NCBI GenBank assembly: GCA_017792445.1
Contig: CP051232.1
Location: 1,302,001-1,366,000 of the forward strand
Reading direction: 5' to 3'
Length of the DNA: 64,000 nt
Source: Maritimibacter sp.
GTDB lineage: Bacteria; Pseudomonadota; Alphaproteobacteria; Rhodobacterales; Rhodobacteraceae
The translations under genes were made by a program, and so were the position numbers. Positions 27,548-37,045 of the stretch are shown here, piece after piece; position 1 is the stretch's first letter, and the number at the start of each line of letters is the position of its first letter. Below the pieces are notes generated by a model. The model searched no databases. It had not been told where the DNA came from and saw only the letters and a program-made list of their open reading frames with translations.

Positions 27548-27861
27548 GTCACGGGCCGCGTTCTGAGGAACAGGTATAGCGGCAGGCCGCAGCTGACGCC
27601 GATGCAGAAGGTCGCCGGGATCGCCCACAGGGCGACCCAGTTGCGGCGCACCCATGTCTCGGCCAGCACGAAGACGGTCAGCGCGATGGCCGCGATGGTC
27701 AGGTCCCAGACCAGCCCGGTGCTGCCCGCGTTCACGAACCAGCTGTCGATCAGCCCCCCCAGCGACAGGCCTTCCTCGCGCCAGTGACGCACGAACCACC
27801 ACATCGGATGCACGGCGCCCCACACGGCGAGGCCAAGATAGATCAAGCGCAGCGGCGACAT
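27544..27861 (-). CDS. DUF2834 family membrane protein
   Basis: 105 residues with three hydrophobic helices. It opens PLRLIYLGLAVWGAVHPMWWF, then DSWFVNAGSTGLVWDLTIAA and an RRNWVALWAIPATFCIGVSC segment, the usual pattern of DUF2834 proteins. It starts 2 bp after the stop of the small lipoprotein gene and is the last gene of the argH transcript. Function unknown. Confidence 0.8.
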   Translation of the reverse strand: MSPLRLIYLGLAVWGAVHPMWWFVRHWREEGLSLGGLIDSWFVNAGSTGLVWDLTIAAIALTVFVLAETWVRRNWVALWAIPATFCIGVSCGLPLYLFLRTRPVT

Positions 27862-27863
27862 CC

Positions 27864-28004
27864 CTAGAAGAAACCGTCCGGGTCGATCTGGCTGGGATCG
27901 GTGATGTTGCGCGGGTCGATGCCCGACCCCGGCGGCACGGGCGCGCCGTCGACCCCGCAGGCCGCGACCAGCGTCAGGATCAGCAGCGCCCAGACCGGTT
28001 TCAT
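27864..28004 (-). CDS. Small lipoprotein (46 residues)
   Basis: [20 protein letters not shown]: a signal sequence with a lipobox (LVAAC), then a short Pro/Asp-rich tail ending [11 protein letters not shown]. The ATG overlaps the argH stop (ATGA). Very small lipoproteins next to argH are common in this bacterial family as I know it. The mature peptide is about 30 residues, likely anchored in the outer membrane. Role unknown. Confidence 0.75.
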   Translation of the reverse strand: MKPVWALLILTLVAACGVDGAPVPPGSGIDPRNITDPSQIDPDGFF

Positions 28005-29392
28005 CCCAGCATCTCCTTCCAGCGCGCCAGCTGAGCGCGGACCTGTTCCGGCGCGGTGCCGCCATAGCTCATCCGGCTGGCGACCGAGTTGTGTACGCCC
28101 AGCACCCCGAAGACGTCCTCGCGGATGCCCTCGTGTACCGATTGCATCTCGGCCAGCGTCAGGTCGGGCAAATCGCAGCCCTTCTTCTCGGCCATGGCCA
28201 CCAGCGTTCCGGTCACATGATGCGCATCGCGGAACGGCAGGTCCAGTTCCCTGACAAGCCAGTCGGCAAGATCCGTCGCGGTCGAGAAGCCGGACGCCGC
28301 CGCGGCCTCCAGGCTGGGGCGGTTGGCTTCCATGTCCTTGACCATGCCTTCCATCGCGGCAAGCGCCAGCATCAGGCTGTCGGCGGCGTCGAAGGTCTGT
28401 TCCTTGTCCTCCTGCATGTCCTTGGAATAGGTCAGCGGAAGGCCCTTCATGATGGTGAACAGCGCCACCTGCGCGCCAAGGATACGTCCGATCTTGGCGC
28501 GGATCAGTTCGGCGGCATCGGGGTTCTTTTTCTGCGGCATGATAGACGATCCGGTCGAGAACCGGTCGGACAGCGCGACAAAGCGGAACTGCGCCGACGA
28601 CCAGATCACCAGCTCTTCCGCGAAGCGCGACAGGTGCATGGCGCAGATCGAGGCGGCGGACAGGAATTCCAGCGCAAAGTCGCGGTCGGCCACGGCGTCC
28701 AGCGAGTTCGCCGACGGGCGGTCGAAGCCCAGCGCCTCGGCGGTCGCGTGGCGGTCGATCGGGAACGAGGTGCCAGCCAGCGCCGCAGCGCCCAGCGGGC
28801 TTTCGTTCATCCGGACACGTGCGTCGGCAAAGCGGCTGCGGTCGCGGGCGAACATCTCGACATAAGCCATCATGTGATGGCCCCATGTCACCGGCTGCGC
28901 GGTCTGCAGGTGGGTAAAGCCCGGCATCACCCAATCGGCACCGGCCTCGGCCTGCGCCACCAGGGCGGTCATCAGCTCGGTCAGCCCGTCAATGGCGGCG
29001 TCGCACTGGTCGCGAACCCACATACGGAAATCCAGCGCCACCTGATCGTTGCGGGACCGTGCGGTGTGCAGGCGGCCGGCGGGTTCGCCGATCAACGCCT
29101 TCAGCCGTGCCTCGACGTTCATGTGGATGTCTTCCAGCGCGGTCGAGAATTCGAAGCTGCCGCCTTCGATCTCTGACAAAACGGTGAGCAGGCCTTCCCG
29201 GATCGCCTCGGCGTCTTTATCGGTAAGGATGCCCTGCGCCGCCAGCATCGCGGCGTGGGCGCGCGAGCCCCGGATGTCCTGGGCGTAGAGCCGCTTGTCG
29301 AAGCCGATCGAGGCGTTGATCGCCTCCATGATGGCGTCGGGTCCCGCGGCGAAGCGTCCGCCCCACATGGCATTCGATTTCGTGTCGTTCAT
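28001..29392 (-). CDS. argH: Argininosuccinate lyase
   Basis: 463 residues, the full family length. It splits argininosuccinate into arginine and fumarate, the last step of arginine synthesis. Landmarks: [12 protein letters not shown] at the start, [17 protein letters not shown] near 110, [16 protein letters not shown] near 155 and the fumarase-superfamily signature [12 protein letters not shown] near 280 with the catalytic Ser. ATG 29392 is taken because homology begins there. It is divergent from the TlpA-like gene with 26 bp between starts, so promoters overlap coding DNA. Confidence 0.97.
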   Translation of the reverse strand: MNDTKSNAMWGGRFAAGPDAIMEAINASIGFDKRLYAQDIRGSRAHAAMLAAQGILTDKDAEAIREGLLTVLSEIEGGSFEFSTALEDIHMNVEARLKALIGEPAGRLHTARSRNDQVALDFRMWVRDQCDAAIDGLTELMTALVAQAEAGADWVMPGFTHLQTAQPVTWGHHMMAYVEMFARDRSRFADARVRMNESPLGAAALAGTSFPIDRHATAEALGFDRPSANSLDAVADRDFALEFLSAASICAMHLSRFAEELVIWSSAQFRFVALSDRFSTGSSIMPQKKNPDAAELIRAKIGRILGAQVALFTIMKGLPLTYSKDMQEDKEQTFDAADSLMLALAAMEGMVKDMEANRPSLEAAAASGFSTATDLADWLVRELDLPFRDAHHVTGTLVAMAEKKGCDLPDLTLAEMQSVHEGIREDVFGVLGVHNSVASRMSYGGTAPEQVRAQLARWKEMLG

Positions 29393-29418
29393 TGGCTGAC
29401 CCTCGGAGGGAAAATTAC

Positions 29419-29982
29419 ATGCGCTGGTTCCGGTTCGCCGTCCTCTACACCTGCCTCGGCCTCGGCGCAAATGGCGCCTTGGCGGCCGATCCGTCGGCGC
29501 TGGAGGCGATGCGCGAGGGCGACATGCGCAAGCTGGTGGTTCATCCCGAGCCGGAAGCGGTGCCCGAGGTCAGCTTTGTCGACGCTGCGGATGCCGAGGT
29601 CGGGCTGGACCAGTTCCGGGGCAAATACGTGCTGGTGAACTTCTGGGCCACGTGGTGCGCGCCCTGCCGGAAAGAGATGCCGTCGCTTTCGGCGCTTCAG
29701 GAAGAGTTCGGCGGAGACAGTTTCGAGGTCGTCACCATCGCAACGGGCCGCAATCCGGTCGCCGGGATGCGGCGGTTCTTTGAAGAGGTCGGTGTCGACA
29801 ACCTGCCGCTGTACCGTGACCCCAAGCAGCAGCTGGCCCGGCAGATGGCGGTTCTGGCGCTGCCGGTCAGCGTGATCCTCGACCCCGAGGGGCGCGAGAT
29901 CGCGCGGCTGATGGGCGACGCGGACTGGCACGGCGACAGTGCGCGGGCCATCGTGGCGGCGCTGATTGGGGGCGACAGCTGA
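29419..29982 (+). CDS. TlpA-like thioredoxin-fold disulfide oxidoreductase
   Basis: 187 residues, with an N-terminal signal or anchor helix ([20 protein letters not shown]) and a TlpA/ResA-like domain: [20 protein letters not shown] (active CxxC) and [14 protein letters not shown] with the cis-Pro. It acts in the periplasm, usually reducing cytochrome c haem sites or copper centres of cytochrome oxidase. GGAGGG lies before ATG 29419. TlpA beside argH is a known alphaproteobacterial arrangement. Confidence 0.9.
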   Translation: MRWFRFAVLYTCLGLGANGALAADPSALEAMREGDMRKLVVHPEPEAVPEVSFVDAADAEVGLDQFRGKYVLVNFWATWCAPCRKEMPSLSALQEEFGGDSFEVVTIATGRNPVAGMRRFFEEVGVDNLPLYRDPKQQLARQMAVLALPVSVILDPEGREIARLMGDADWHGDSARAIVAALIGGDS

Positions 29983-29986
29983 CGGA

Positions 29987-30565
29987 TCAGATCGGTTTGG
30001 CCATCGCCGCGACCTCGGCGTGGCGCGGGCAACCGGTCATGTGGTCGTTGACCATGCCGCAGGCCTGCATCCACGCATAGACGATGGTCGGCCCGCAAAA
30101 CCTGAAGCCCGCTTTCTTGAGATCTTTCGAGATCTGACGCGACAGCGGCGTTTCTGCCGGCACCTCGGCCATCGAGGCGAATCCGTTCTGGATCGGCGTT
30201 CCGCCGACGCGGTTCCACAGGTAGTCCGAGAACCCCTCGCCCGCCTCGATATCAAGATAGGCGCGGGCGTTGCCGATGGTGGCTTCGATCTTGCCGCGAT
30301 GACGGACGATGCCGGGATCGGCCAGAAGTCGTGCCACCTCGGGCTCTCCCCAACGTGCGATGACCTCGGGATCGAACCCCTCGAACGCGGCGCGGAAGTT
30401 GTCGCGTTTGCGCAGGATGGTGATCCAGGAAAGCCCCGCCTGGAAGCCGTCGAGAATCAGTTTTTCCCAGAGCGCGCGGCTGTCGTATTCGGGAACGCCC
30501 CATTCGGTGTCGTGATAGGCGACGTAAAGCGGGTCGTCCCCGCACCAACTGCACCGGCCGTCCAT
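29987..30565 (-). CDS. tag: DNA-3-methyladenine glycosylase I
   Basis: 192 residues of the Tag family, which excises 3-methyladenine from alkylated DNA. RCSWCGDDPLYVAYHDTEWG at the N-terminus and the C-terminal HMTGCPRH supply the Cys and His zinc ligands, and FQAGLSWITILRKRDNFR and SDYLWNRVGG are further family blocks. The end lies 4 bp from the end of the convergent TlpA-like gene. Confidence 0.95.
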   Translation of the reverse strand: MDGRCSWCGDDPLYVAYHDTEWGVPEYDSRALWEKLILDGFQAGLSWITILRKRDNFRAAFEGFDPEVIARWGEPEVARLLADPGIVRHRGKIEATIGNARAYLDIEAGEGFSDYLWNRVGGTPIQNGFASMAEVPAETPLSRQISKDLKKAGFRFCGPTIVYAWMQACGMVNDHMTGCPRHAEVAAMAKPI

Positions 30566-30688
30566 TTATCATTCTCCATCAAATAGATAAAAGAATTCGG
30601 GCATCCTTTTCAAATTAGAACAAACCAGAAACTTCACCTTATGTAAACATCCATCGCGCACCGTACGAAGGACTGAACGGAGTGTGAG

Positions 30689-31528
30689 ATGCCCCAGACG
30701 GACAGACCTGCCGTCCCTGCCTTGGACGAACCGGAAAGCCCGCTTGTTCACGCAGTTACGGAACGCGACAGGGGTATCCAGGGAATGGTTCGCGACGCGA
30801 TTGCGCATCGCAACGTACTGTTGGCGTTCCAGCCTGTCGTGCAGGCGGCAGAGCCCTATCGCCCCGCCTTCTGGGAAGGTCTGATCCGCATTCTCGACAG
30901 TTCCGGAAGGGTCATTCCCGCAAGGGACTTCATCAATGATGTCGAAACCACCGAACTCGGGCGCCAGATCGACTGCCTTGCGCTTGAACTCGGGCTTGCG
31001 ACGCTGGCCGACCACCCCGGCCTGCGCCTTTCGATCAACATGAGCGCGCGATCCATCGGCTATCCCCGCTGGACCGAAACGCTGGATCGCGGGTTGCGGC
31101 GCGATCCGACGGTGGCGGAACGGCTGATCCTCGAGATTACGGAATCCTCCGCCATGGTGATGCCCGACACCGTGCAGGTCTTCATGGCCGACATGCAGCA
31201 TCGCGGCCTGTCCTTCGCGCTGGACGATTTCGGCGCGGGCTATACCGCCTTCCGTTATCTGCGAGAGTTCTATTTCGATATCCTGAAGATCGACGGCCAG
31301 TTCATCCGCAACATCCACGACAATCCCGACAACCAGGTACTGACCCAGGCGCTGATCTCGATCGCCCGGCATTTCGAGATGTTCACCGTCGCGGAATACG
31401 TCGAAACCGCCGAGGATGCAGAGTTCCTGAGCGCGATCGGCATCGACTGCATGCAGGGCTATTATTTCGGCGCGCCGACGACCCGACCCTTCTGGACCGT
31501 AAAATCCGACGACCTCCAAGTCGGCTGA
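30689..31528 (+). CDS. EAL-domain cyclic-di-GMP phosphodiesterase-like protein
   Basis: 279 residues, almost entirely one EAL domain with no GGDEF, sensor or membrane part. The signature is EGLIR instead of EALLR (the Glu is kept), with LSINMSARS (metal Asn), ILEITES, ALDDFGAGYTAF (paired Asp), LKIDGQFI (Lys), AEYVET and QGYYFG. All core residues I can identify are present, so it may be active. An AT-rich divergent gap of 123 bp separates it from tag. It may lower c-di-GMP and thus favour motility. Confidence 0.9.
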   Translation: MPQTDRPAVPALDEPESPLVHAVTERDRGIQGMVRDAIAHRNVLLAFQPVVQAAEPYRPAFWEGLIRILDSSGRVIPARDFINDVETTELGRQIDCLALELGLATLADHPGLRLSINMSARSIGYPRWTETLDRGLRRDPTVAERLILEITESSAMVMPDTVQVFMADMQHRGLSFALDDFGAGYTAFRYLREFYFDILKIDGQFIRNIHDNPDNQVLTQALISIARHFEMFTVAEYVETAEDAEFLSAIGIDCMQGYYFGAPTTRPFWTVKSDDLQVG

Positions 31529-31725
31529 CGACGCGCCTCGCGGATGCGCGGTGCGCGGGGCGACCTCGGCCGGGCTTCCCCGCGACCGGTTGTTGCACCC
31601 ACGTCAATCTCTTGCATTGACCTGCGCCACCGCATACCACCGAATGCGAAACGGGCGGAACGTCGACGCTTTCTGACCATGGGGACCGGCCTCCGCCCGG
31701 CGACCCTGATGGAGGAAGATCAGTC

Positions 31726-32901
31726 ATGACCAATGTCGTAATCGCATCCGCCGCGCGTACCGCGGTCGGCAGCTTCAACGGCTCGTTCGCGAACACCCCG
31801 GCCCACGACCTCGGCGCCGCCGTTCTGGAGGCCATCGTCGCACGTGCCGGCATCGACAAAGCGGACGTCAGCGAAACGATCCTTGGTCAGGTGCTGACCG
31901 CCGCGCAGGGCCAGAACCCGGCGCGCCAGGCCCATATCAACGCCGGCCTGCCGCAGGAAGCGGCTGCGTGGGGCATCAACCAGGTCTGCGGTTCGGGCCT
32001 TCGCGCCGTCGCACTGGGCGCGCAGCACATCATGCTGGGCGACGCCGCGATCGTCGCAGCCGGCGGCCAGGAAAACATGTCGATGTCGCCCCACGCCCAG
32101 AACATCCGTCAGGGTCAGAAGATGGGCGACATGAAGTTCATCGACACGATGATCAAGGACGGCCTTTGGGATGCCTTCAACGGCTATCACATGGGCCAGA
32201 CCGCCGAGAACGTCGCAGAGAAGTGGCAGATCAGCCGCGACCAGCAGGACGAATTCGCCGTCGCCAGCCAGAACAAGGCCGAGGCCGCGCAGAAGGCCGG
32301 CAAGTTCGATGACGAGGTGATCGCCTACACCATCAAGACCCGCAAGGGCGACATCGTGGTCGATAAGGACGAGTACATCCGCCACGGCGCCACGCTGGAC
32401 GCCATGCAAAAGCTGCGCCCGGCCTTCACCAAGGATGGTTCGGTCACCGCCGCGAACGCCTCGGGCATCAACGACGGCGCCGCTGCCGTGCTGCTGATGA
32501 CCGACGCCGAGGCCGAGAAGCGCGGCATCGAGCCGCTGGCCCGCATCGCGTCCTACGCCACCGCCGGTCTCGATCCGTCGATCATGGGCGTCGGCCCGAT
32601 CCACGCCTCGCGCAAGGCGCTGGAAAAAGCCGGCTGGTCCGTGGGCGACCTTGACCTTGTCGAAGCCAACGAAGCTTTCGCCGCGCAGGCCTGCGCCGTG
32701 AACAAGGACATGGGCTGGGATCCGTCGATCGTGAACGTCAACGGCGGCGCCATCGCCATTGGTCACCCCATCGGCGCGTCGGGCTGCCGTGTGCTGAACA
32801 CGCTGCTGTTCGAGATGAAGCGCCGCGACGCCAAGAAGGGCCTTGCCACGCTGTGCATCGGCGGCGGCATGGGCGTCGCCCTGTGCGTCGAGCGTCCGTA
32901 A
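31726..32901 (+). CDS. phaA: Acetyl-CoA C-acetyltransferase (beta-ketothiolase)
   Basis: 391 residues, full-length thiolase. [16 protein letters not shown] near 85 has the nucleophilic Cys, [16 protein letters not shown] near 345 the His, and [13 protein letters not shown] the second Cys. GGAGGAAG lies before ATG 31726. It condenses two acetyl-CoA to acetoacetyl-CoA, the first step to poly-3-hydroxybutyrate. phaB follows after one intervening gene; the polymerase is not in this window. Confidence 0.95.
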   Translation: MTNVVIASAARTAVGSFNGSFANTPAHDLGAAVLEAIVARAGIDKADVSETILGQVLTAAQGQNPARQAHINAGLPQEAAAWGINQVCGSGLRAVALGAQHIMLGDAAIVAAGGQENMSMSPHAQNIRQGQKMGDMKFIDTMIKDGLWDAFNGYHMGQTAENVAEKWQISRDQQDEFAVASQNKAEAAQKAGKFDDEVIAYTIKTRKGDIVVDKDEYIRHGATLDAMQKLRPAFTKDGSVTAANASGINDGAAAVLLMTDAEAEKRGIEPLARIASYATAGLDPSIMGVGPIHASRKALEKAGWSVGDLDLVEANEAFAAQACAVNKDMGWDPSIVNVNGGAIAIGHPIGASGCRVLNTLLFEMKRRDAKKGLATLCIGGGMGVALCVERP

Positions 32902-32937
32902 GCTGAACCGGGCGGGCCACGTGCCCGCCCCTTTCAT

Positions 32938-33765
32938 ATGGAAAACACAAAACAGATCGTATTCTCCGGTGGCGGCCTGCGCTGCTTCTGGCAGGGCGGC
33001 TTCATGACCGTTCTGGACGAAGAACACCCGCTGCGGCCCGAGCGCGTGACCGGCGTCAGCGGCGGTGCGCTTGCCGGGTCGGCGTGGCTTGCAGGCCGGG
33101 AACGGCAACTGCTTGAAACGATGTGCGAGGTCTTCGAAACCAAGGGCAGCAACGTCGACCTGTTCCATGACGGCGACAAGGGCCTGACCCCACATCAAAG
33201 CCTGTACTGCGAAGTGGTCGAGAAAGTTCTGGATGCCGAGGCGCAAGAAAAGGTGGCGGCGGGCCCGTCGTTCCAGATCCTGATCGCGCATCCGCCGGAA
33301 CGCCCCTCGCCCATCCTGACCGGCGCCGCGATGACACTGGCCTACGAGGCGGAACTGCACATCGTCGGATCGCCGCATTTCGACTGGGCCGAGAAGGTCG
33401 GCCTGACCGCGCGCCTGATCGACGCCAACGCCGCGGCGCGCGACGGAAAGCTGGCCGAACTCGTCTGCGGCGCGGCGGTGATTCCCCCGGTGTTCGAGCC
33501 CGCAGAGTGGGACGGCACACCGGTGATCGACGCGGGAATGGCGGATCAGGCGCCGATGCCCGATCCGGATGAGGGCGACACGCTGGTGTTACTCACCCGG
33601 CGCTACAAGTCGCTGCCAGAGGTCGACGGGCGGCGCTATGTCATGCCGTCCGAAGAGACCCCGGCGGACAAGATTGATTTCACCGACGGGCAGAAGCTGC
33701 GGGACACATGGGCGCAGGGCGAAAATGACGCGCGTAGATTCCTTGACCCAAAGGGCCACGCCTGA
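32938..33765 (+). CDS. Patatin-like phospholipase family protein between phaA and phaB
   Basis: 275 residues with the patatin elements: IVFSGGGLRCFWQGGF (oxyanion loop), TGVSGGALAGSAW (nucleophile elbow GxSxG) and VIDAGMADQAP, in which the usual DGG/DGA dyad motif is DAG with the Asp kept. It should be a Ser-Asp acyl hydrolase. No signal peptide, so cytoplasmic. It sits 36 bp after phaA and 60 bp before phaB on the same strand. Its place suggests work on lipids or polymer at the PHB granule surface, which is inference. Confidence 0.88.
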   Translation: MENTKQIVFSGGGLRCFWQGGFMTVLDEEHPLRPERVTGVSGGALAGSAWLAGRERQLLETMCEVFETKGSNVDLFHDGDKGLTPHQSLYCEVVEKVLDAEAQEKVAAGPSFQILIAHPPERPSPILTGAAMTLAYEAELHIVGSPHFDWAEKVGLTARLIDANAAARDGKLAELVCGAAVIPPVFEPAEWDGTPVIDAGMADQAPMPDPDEGDTLVLLTRRYKSLPEVDGRRYVMPSEETPADKIDFTDGQKLRDTWAQGENDARRFLDPKGHA

Positions 33766-33825
33766 TTTGAGCGAACGCAAAAAGTTTCGTAACGTCAGAA
33801 GTGTGGAGGAGAGGAGAGGAATTCC

Positions 33826-34548
33826 ATGGGTAAAGTAGCGCTTGTCACCGGTGGCAGCCGGGGCATCGGCGAGGCCATCTCGAAGGCCCTGAAAGCCGCC
33901 GGATACGACGTCGCGGCCACGTACGCGGGCAACGACGAGAAGGCCGCGGCCTTCACCGAAGCGACGGGGATCAAGACCTATAAATGGAACGTCGCTGATT
34001 ATGACGCGTCCAAGGCCGGTATCGAGAAGGTCGAAGCCGATCTCGGGCCGATCGACGTCGTCGTCGCCAATGCCGGCATCACGCGGGACGCGCCGTTCCA
34101 CAAGATGACCCCGGAACAATGGAAGGACGTGATCGACACGAACCTGACCGGCGTGTTCAACACGGTTCATCCTATCTGGCCCGGCATGCGCGAGCGCAAG
34201 TTCGGCCGCGTCATCGTGATCAGCTCGATCAACGGCCAGAAGGGCCAGTTCGCGCAGGTGAACTATGCCGCGACGAAGGCGGGCGACCTTGGCATCGTCA
34301 AGTCGCTGGCGCAGGAAGGCGCGCGCTACAACATCACGGCGAATGCGATCTGCCCCGGCTATATCGCGACCGAGATGGTGATGGCGGTGCCCGAGAAGGT
34401 GCGCGAAGCGATCATCGGCCAGATCCCCGCCGGCCGTCTTGGCGAGCCGGAAGAGATCGCGCGCTGCGTGGCGTTCCTTGCTTCGGACGATGCGGGCTTC
34501 ATCAACGGCTCGACGATCTCTGCCAACGGGGCGCAGTTCTTCGTCTGA
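33826..34548 (+). CDS. phaB: Acetoacetyl-CoA reductase
   Basis: 240 residues, a short-chain dehydrogenase of the PhaB type: ALVTGGSRGIGEAI (NADPH-binding turn), VVVANAGITRD, ISSINGQKGQFAQVNYAATKAG (Ser-Tyr-Lys triad) and ICPGYIATEMVMAVP. It makes (R)-3-hydroxybutyryl-CoA for PHB. A long purine tract (GGAGGAGAGGAGAGGAA) gives an exceptionally strong ribosome site. A terminator follows at 34583. Confidence 0.95.
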   Translation: MGKVALVTGGSRGIGEAISKALKAAGYDVAATYAGNDEKAAAFTEATGIKTYKWNVADYDASKAGIEKVEADLGPIDVVVANAGITRDAPFHKMTPEQWKDVIDTNLTGVFNTVHPIWPGMRERKFGRVIVISSINGQKGQFAQVNYAATKAGDLGIVKSLAQEGARYNITANAICPGYIATEMVMAVPEKVREAIIGQIPAGRLGEPEEIARCVAFLASDDAGFINGSTISANGAQFFV

Positions 34549-34582
34549 GACGCGGCTTGTTCTAAGTCTGGATTTTGCGGTG

Positions 34583-34610
34583 CGCCGGTCCCCTTGGGGA
34601 CCGGCGTTTT
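34583..34610 (+). terminator. Rho-independent terminator after phaB
   Basis: CGCCGGTCCCC-TT-GGGGACCGGCG, an 11-bp perfect stem, is followed by TTTT, 35 bp after the phaB stop. It ends the phaA-patatin-phaB unit. The T-run is short, so it may be incomplete. Confidence 0.75.
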
Positions 34611-34744
34611 CGCTGGCCGCCTGTCGCCGCGCCTTTTAATGACGCCGGCCGCTAGCCCAAGGTCTTTCGCCGAACCGATCTTGCCGGTGAGGCGGGCGCC
34701 CGGGCCACTCGCGCAGCCCGCAGCGGTCTTGCGTGGCTTTGCGC

Positions 34745-34912
34745 TCAGGCGCTGCTAAGACGGTGAATTTCTTCCTTCAGGCGAAGCTTTTGCTTCTTGA
34801 GTGCGGTGATTTCCAAATCGTCGGTGCCTGGCCTCTGTAAGGCCGTTTCGACCTGCGCCGACAGATTTTCGTGCTTTCTACGGAGTTCCTCGAGATGTGA
34901 ACTCAAGCTCAT
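34745..34912 (-). CDS. DUF465 (YdcH-family) small coiled-coil protein
   Basis: 55 residues: SSHLEELRRKHENLSAQVET and ITALKKQKLRLKEEIHRL, the typical two-helix coiled coil of the family. GGAGGA lies at good distance from ATG 34912; the in-frame ATG at 34954 lies beyond that site. Function is unknown in this abundant proteobacterial family. Transcribed alone from the gap that holds the 34951 palindrome. Confidence 0.9.
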   Translation of the reverse strand: MSLSSHLEELRRKHENLSAQVETALQRPGTDDLEITALKKQKLRLKEEIHRLSSA

Positions 34913-34950
34913 CGCCGTCCTCCTTCTCTGCTGATAGGGACAAGTGCACC

Positions 34951-34968
34951 ACAAAATTCTGATTTTGT
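34951..34968. promoter_or_regulatory. Perfect AT-rich palindrome upstream of the DUF465 gene
   Basis: ACAAAAT-TCTG-ATTTTGT, 7-bp perfect arms, lies 39 bp before the DUF465 start and 39 bp past the trmN6-like stop. Its base content stands out in this GC-rich DNA. It could be an operator over the DUF465 promoter. No U-tract follows on either strand, so it is a poor terminator. Confidence 0.4.
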
Positions 34969-35006
34969 CACGCTACTGTCACCCGTGGACGTAAACGATT
35001 AGTTAA

Positions 35007-35780
35007 TCACCCTAATTCGGTCTGCCACCCGGTCGGCAGCGGTTCGCCTTCGCGCAGGACACCCCGAATCTGCGGCATATAGCTGTCGCCGTCGCGCTCG
35101 TGTCGGTCGCCGCTGTGCAGCACAATCGGAGAATGCAGGCGAAACGGTCCACGCGCGCCCTTGCGCGCCCTCATCAAAACCAGCTCGGCAGGCTTGCCTT
35201 CGCGCGGAGCGATGGGCTGTACCGCCAGGTCACCCAACCTTCCGTCACAGGCGGACAGCAGGTCGGGAAGGCGATCCGCGCGCTGGATCATCGTCAGCAC
35301 TCCCCGAGGCTTCAGACGCCGCGTTGCCGCGTCTACCCACGCGGCCAGCGGCAGCGTCTCGCCCAGCGCCGTCTCTCGCGTGCTGCCCTGTGCTGCGGTG
35401 CCGCTATCGCGCAGGTAGTAAGGCGGATTGGCTAGTACATGGTCGAAGTTCCGCGCACGCAGGTTCGGGGGCATATGGGAAATGTCGCCTTCGACAACAT
35501 CCATGGACAGTCTGTTTTCTTCAGCGTTCCGCTGCGCCAGCCCGGCATACAGCGGCTGAAGCTCCAGCCCCGCCAGATCCAGACCGCCTACCCGTGACTG
35601 CAGGCACAGGCTTGCGACGCCGGCGCCGCAGCCGAGCTCCAGAACTGCGTCACCGGGCCGCGCCGAGACAGCCGCGGCAAGCAGCACCGGGTCGACCCCG
35701 GCCCGGTAGCCTTTCGCGGGCTGATATATGTGAAGCCGTCCGCCAAGGAATCCGTCGCGGGTCAGTTCCGCGTCAGACAT
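35007..35780 (-). CDS. tRNA1(Val) (adenine-N6)-methyltransferase-like protein (TrmN6/YfiC)
   Basis: 257 residues. SAM-binding motif I VLELGCGAGVASLCL near 49, acidic LAGLELQPLYA, and the catalytic VLANPPYYL (NPPY, typical of adenine-N6 methyltransferases) near 120. The N-terminal DGFLGGRLHIYQPAKGYRAG and AGVDPVLLAAA match the YfiC group. I use ATG 35780, which overlaps the DUF2007 stop by 8 bp; ATG 35795 is possible. Likely modifies A37 of a tRNA. Confidence 0.82.
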   Translation of the reverse strand: MSDAELTRDGFLGGRLHIYQPAKGYRAGVDPVLLAAAVSARPGDAVLELGCGAGVASLCLQSRVGGLDLAGLELQPLYAGLAQRNAEENRLSMDVVEGDISHMPPNLRARNFDHVLANPPYYLRDSGTAAQGSTRETALGETLPLAAWVDAATRRLKPRGVLTMIQRADRLPDLLSACDGRLGDLAVQPIAPREGKPAELVLMRARKGARGPFRLHSPIVLHSGDRHERDGDSYMPQIRGVLREGEPLPTGWQTELG

Positions 35781-35988
35781 CCACGGCAATGTCATTGTCG
35801 CGCAAGACGATACGGGCGCGGTCCAGATCCTCGTCGCGCACCATCAGGCGGCGGGGCAGGATGCCGATTGACCCCTCGAGCACGCTCATGTGCACGTCCA
35901 TCTGGAAGCTGTCGATCTCTTCGCCATCCAGAAGTGCCGAAGCGTAAGCGATGACTGTGGGATCATTGGTGCGCAAAAGCTCTTTCAT
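35773..35988 (-). CDS. DUF2007 family small protein
   Basis: 71 residues: MKELLRTNDPTVIAYASALL, a central DSFQMDVHMSVLEGSIG and RRLMVRDEDLDRARIVLRD. This is the whole DUF2007 (signal-transducing PII-like fold) domain. It overlaps the downstream methyltransferase gene, so they are co-translated. It is divergent from the polyprenyl synthase with about 50 bp between starts. Function unknown. Confidence 0.85.
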   Translation of the reverse strand: MKELLRTNDPTVIAYASALLDGEEIDSFQMDVHMSVLEGSIGILPRRLMVRDEDLDRARIVLRDNDIAVDV

Positions 35989-36037
35989 CCTGTGGATTAA
36001 GGGATAAGAAGGGGCCGATGTCGAGTAGGCTGACGGA

Positions 36038-37045
36038 ATGGTGAGACCGATGCGTGACGCACCGCTGAAACCGCACGAGCAACTGGCCGAGACGCTGGCC
36101 GGTGACATGGATGCGGTGAACGCCCTGATCCGGACCCGAATGGCGTCCGAGCATGCGCCGCGTATTCCCGAAGTAACGGCGCACCTTGTCGAGGCCGGCG
36201 GAAAGCGCCTGCGCCCGATGCTGACCCTCGCGGCGGCGCGTCTGTGTGGCTACGACGGCCCCTACCACGTGCACCTTGCCGCAACGGTCGAGTTCATTCA
36301 CACCGCGACGCTGCTGCATGACGACGTGGTTGATGAAAGCCGTCAGCGGCGCGGGCGTCCGACGGCGAACCTTCTGTGGGACAACAAGTCCAGCGTGCTG
36401 GTCGGCGACTACCTGTTCGCGCGGTCGTTCCAGCTGATGGTCGAGCCAGGCAACCTGCGGGTGCTGGATATCCTGTCCAACGCCGCCGCCGTGATCGCCG
36501 AGGGCGAGGTGCTGCAGATGACCGCGGCGCAAGACCTGAAGACAGACGAGGCGATCTATCTGCAGGTGGTGCGCGGCAAGACGGCTGCGCTGTTCTCGGC
36601 CGCAACGCAGGTGGGCGGCGTGATCGCCGCCGCGCCCGAAGAACAGGTGCAGGCGCTGTACGACTACGGCGATGCGCTTGGGATCGCGTTCCAGATCGTC
36701 GACGACCTGCTGGATTACGGCGGCGACACTGCCGCGACCGGCAAGAACGTGGGCGACGATTTTCGCGAGCGCAAACTGACGTTGCCGGTGATCAAGGCGG
36801 TCGCAGCGGCGGACGAGGAAGAACGGGCGTTCTGGAAGCGGGTCATCGAAAAGGGCGACCAGCGCGACGGCGACCTTGACCACGCGTTGGATCTGCTGGC
36901 CAAACACGGGGCGATGGAAGCGACCCGCGCCGATGCGCTGGCATGGTCCGAAAAGGCGAAGACCGCCATCGGCACACTGCCCGCCAGCGACCTTCGCGAT
37001 ATGCTGCACGGGCTTGCCGACTACGTGGTCGCGCGGATCAGCTAA
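36038..37045 (+). CDS. Polyprenyl (probably decaprenyl) diphosphate synthase
   Basis: 335 residues, trans-isoprenyl synthase fold. First Asp-rich motif is LLHDDVVDESRQRRG near 90, second is FQIVDDLLDYGGD near 220, with GGKRLRPMLTLAAA (isopentenyl diphosphate binding) near 53. Small residues before the first motif suggest a long-chain product. Alphaproteobacteria use ubiquinone-10, so decaprenyl diphosphate is the likely product (inference). ATG 36050 is an alternative start. Its end overlaps the convergent pyrC-like gene by 4 bp. Confidence 0.93.
   Translation: MVRPMRDAPLKPHEQLAETLAGDMDAVNALIRTRMASEHAPRIPEVTAHLVEAGGKRLRPMLTLAAARLCGYDGPYHVHLAATVEFIHTATLLHDDVVDESRQRRGRPTANLLWDNKSSVLVGDYLFARSFQLMVEPGNLRVLDILSNAAAVIAEGEVLQMTAAQDLKTDEAIYLQVVRGKTAALFSAATQVGGVIAAAPEEQVQALYDYGDALGIAFQIVDDLLDYGGDTAATGKNVGDDFRERKLTLPVIKAVAAADEEERAFWKRVIEKGDQRDGDLDHALDLLAKHGAMEATRADALAWSEKAKTAIGTLPASDLRDMLHGLADYVVARIS

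Noticed and set aside
31590-31640. Possible PhaR-type binding site (TTGCATTGACCTGC) upstream of phaA
   Set aside because: Only loosely like the TGC/GCA dyad sites reported for PhaR and without a clean palindrome. Too weak to list.
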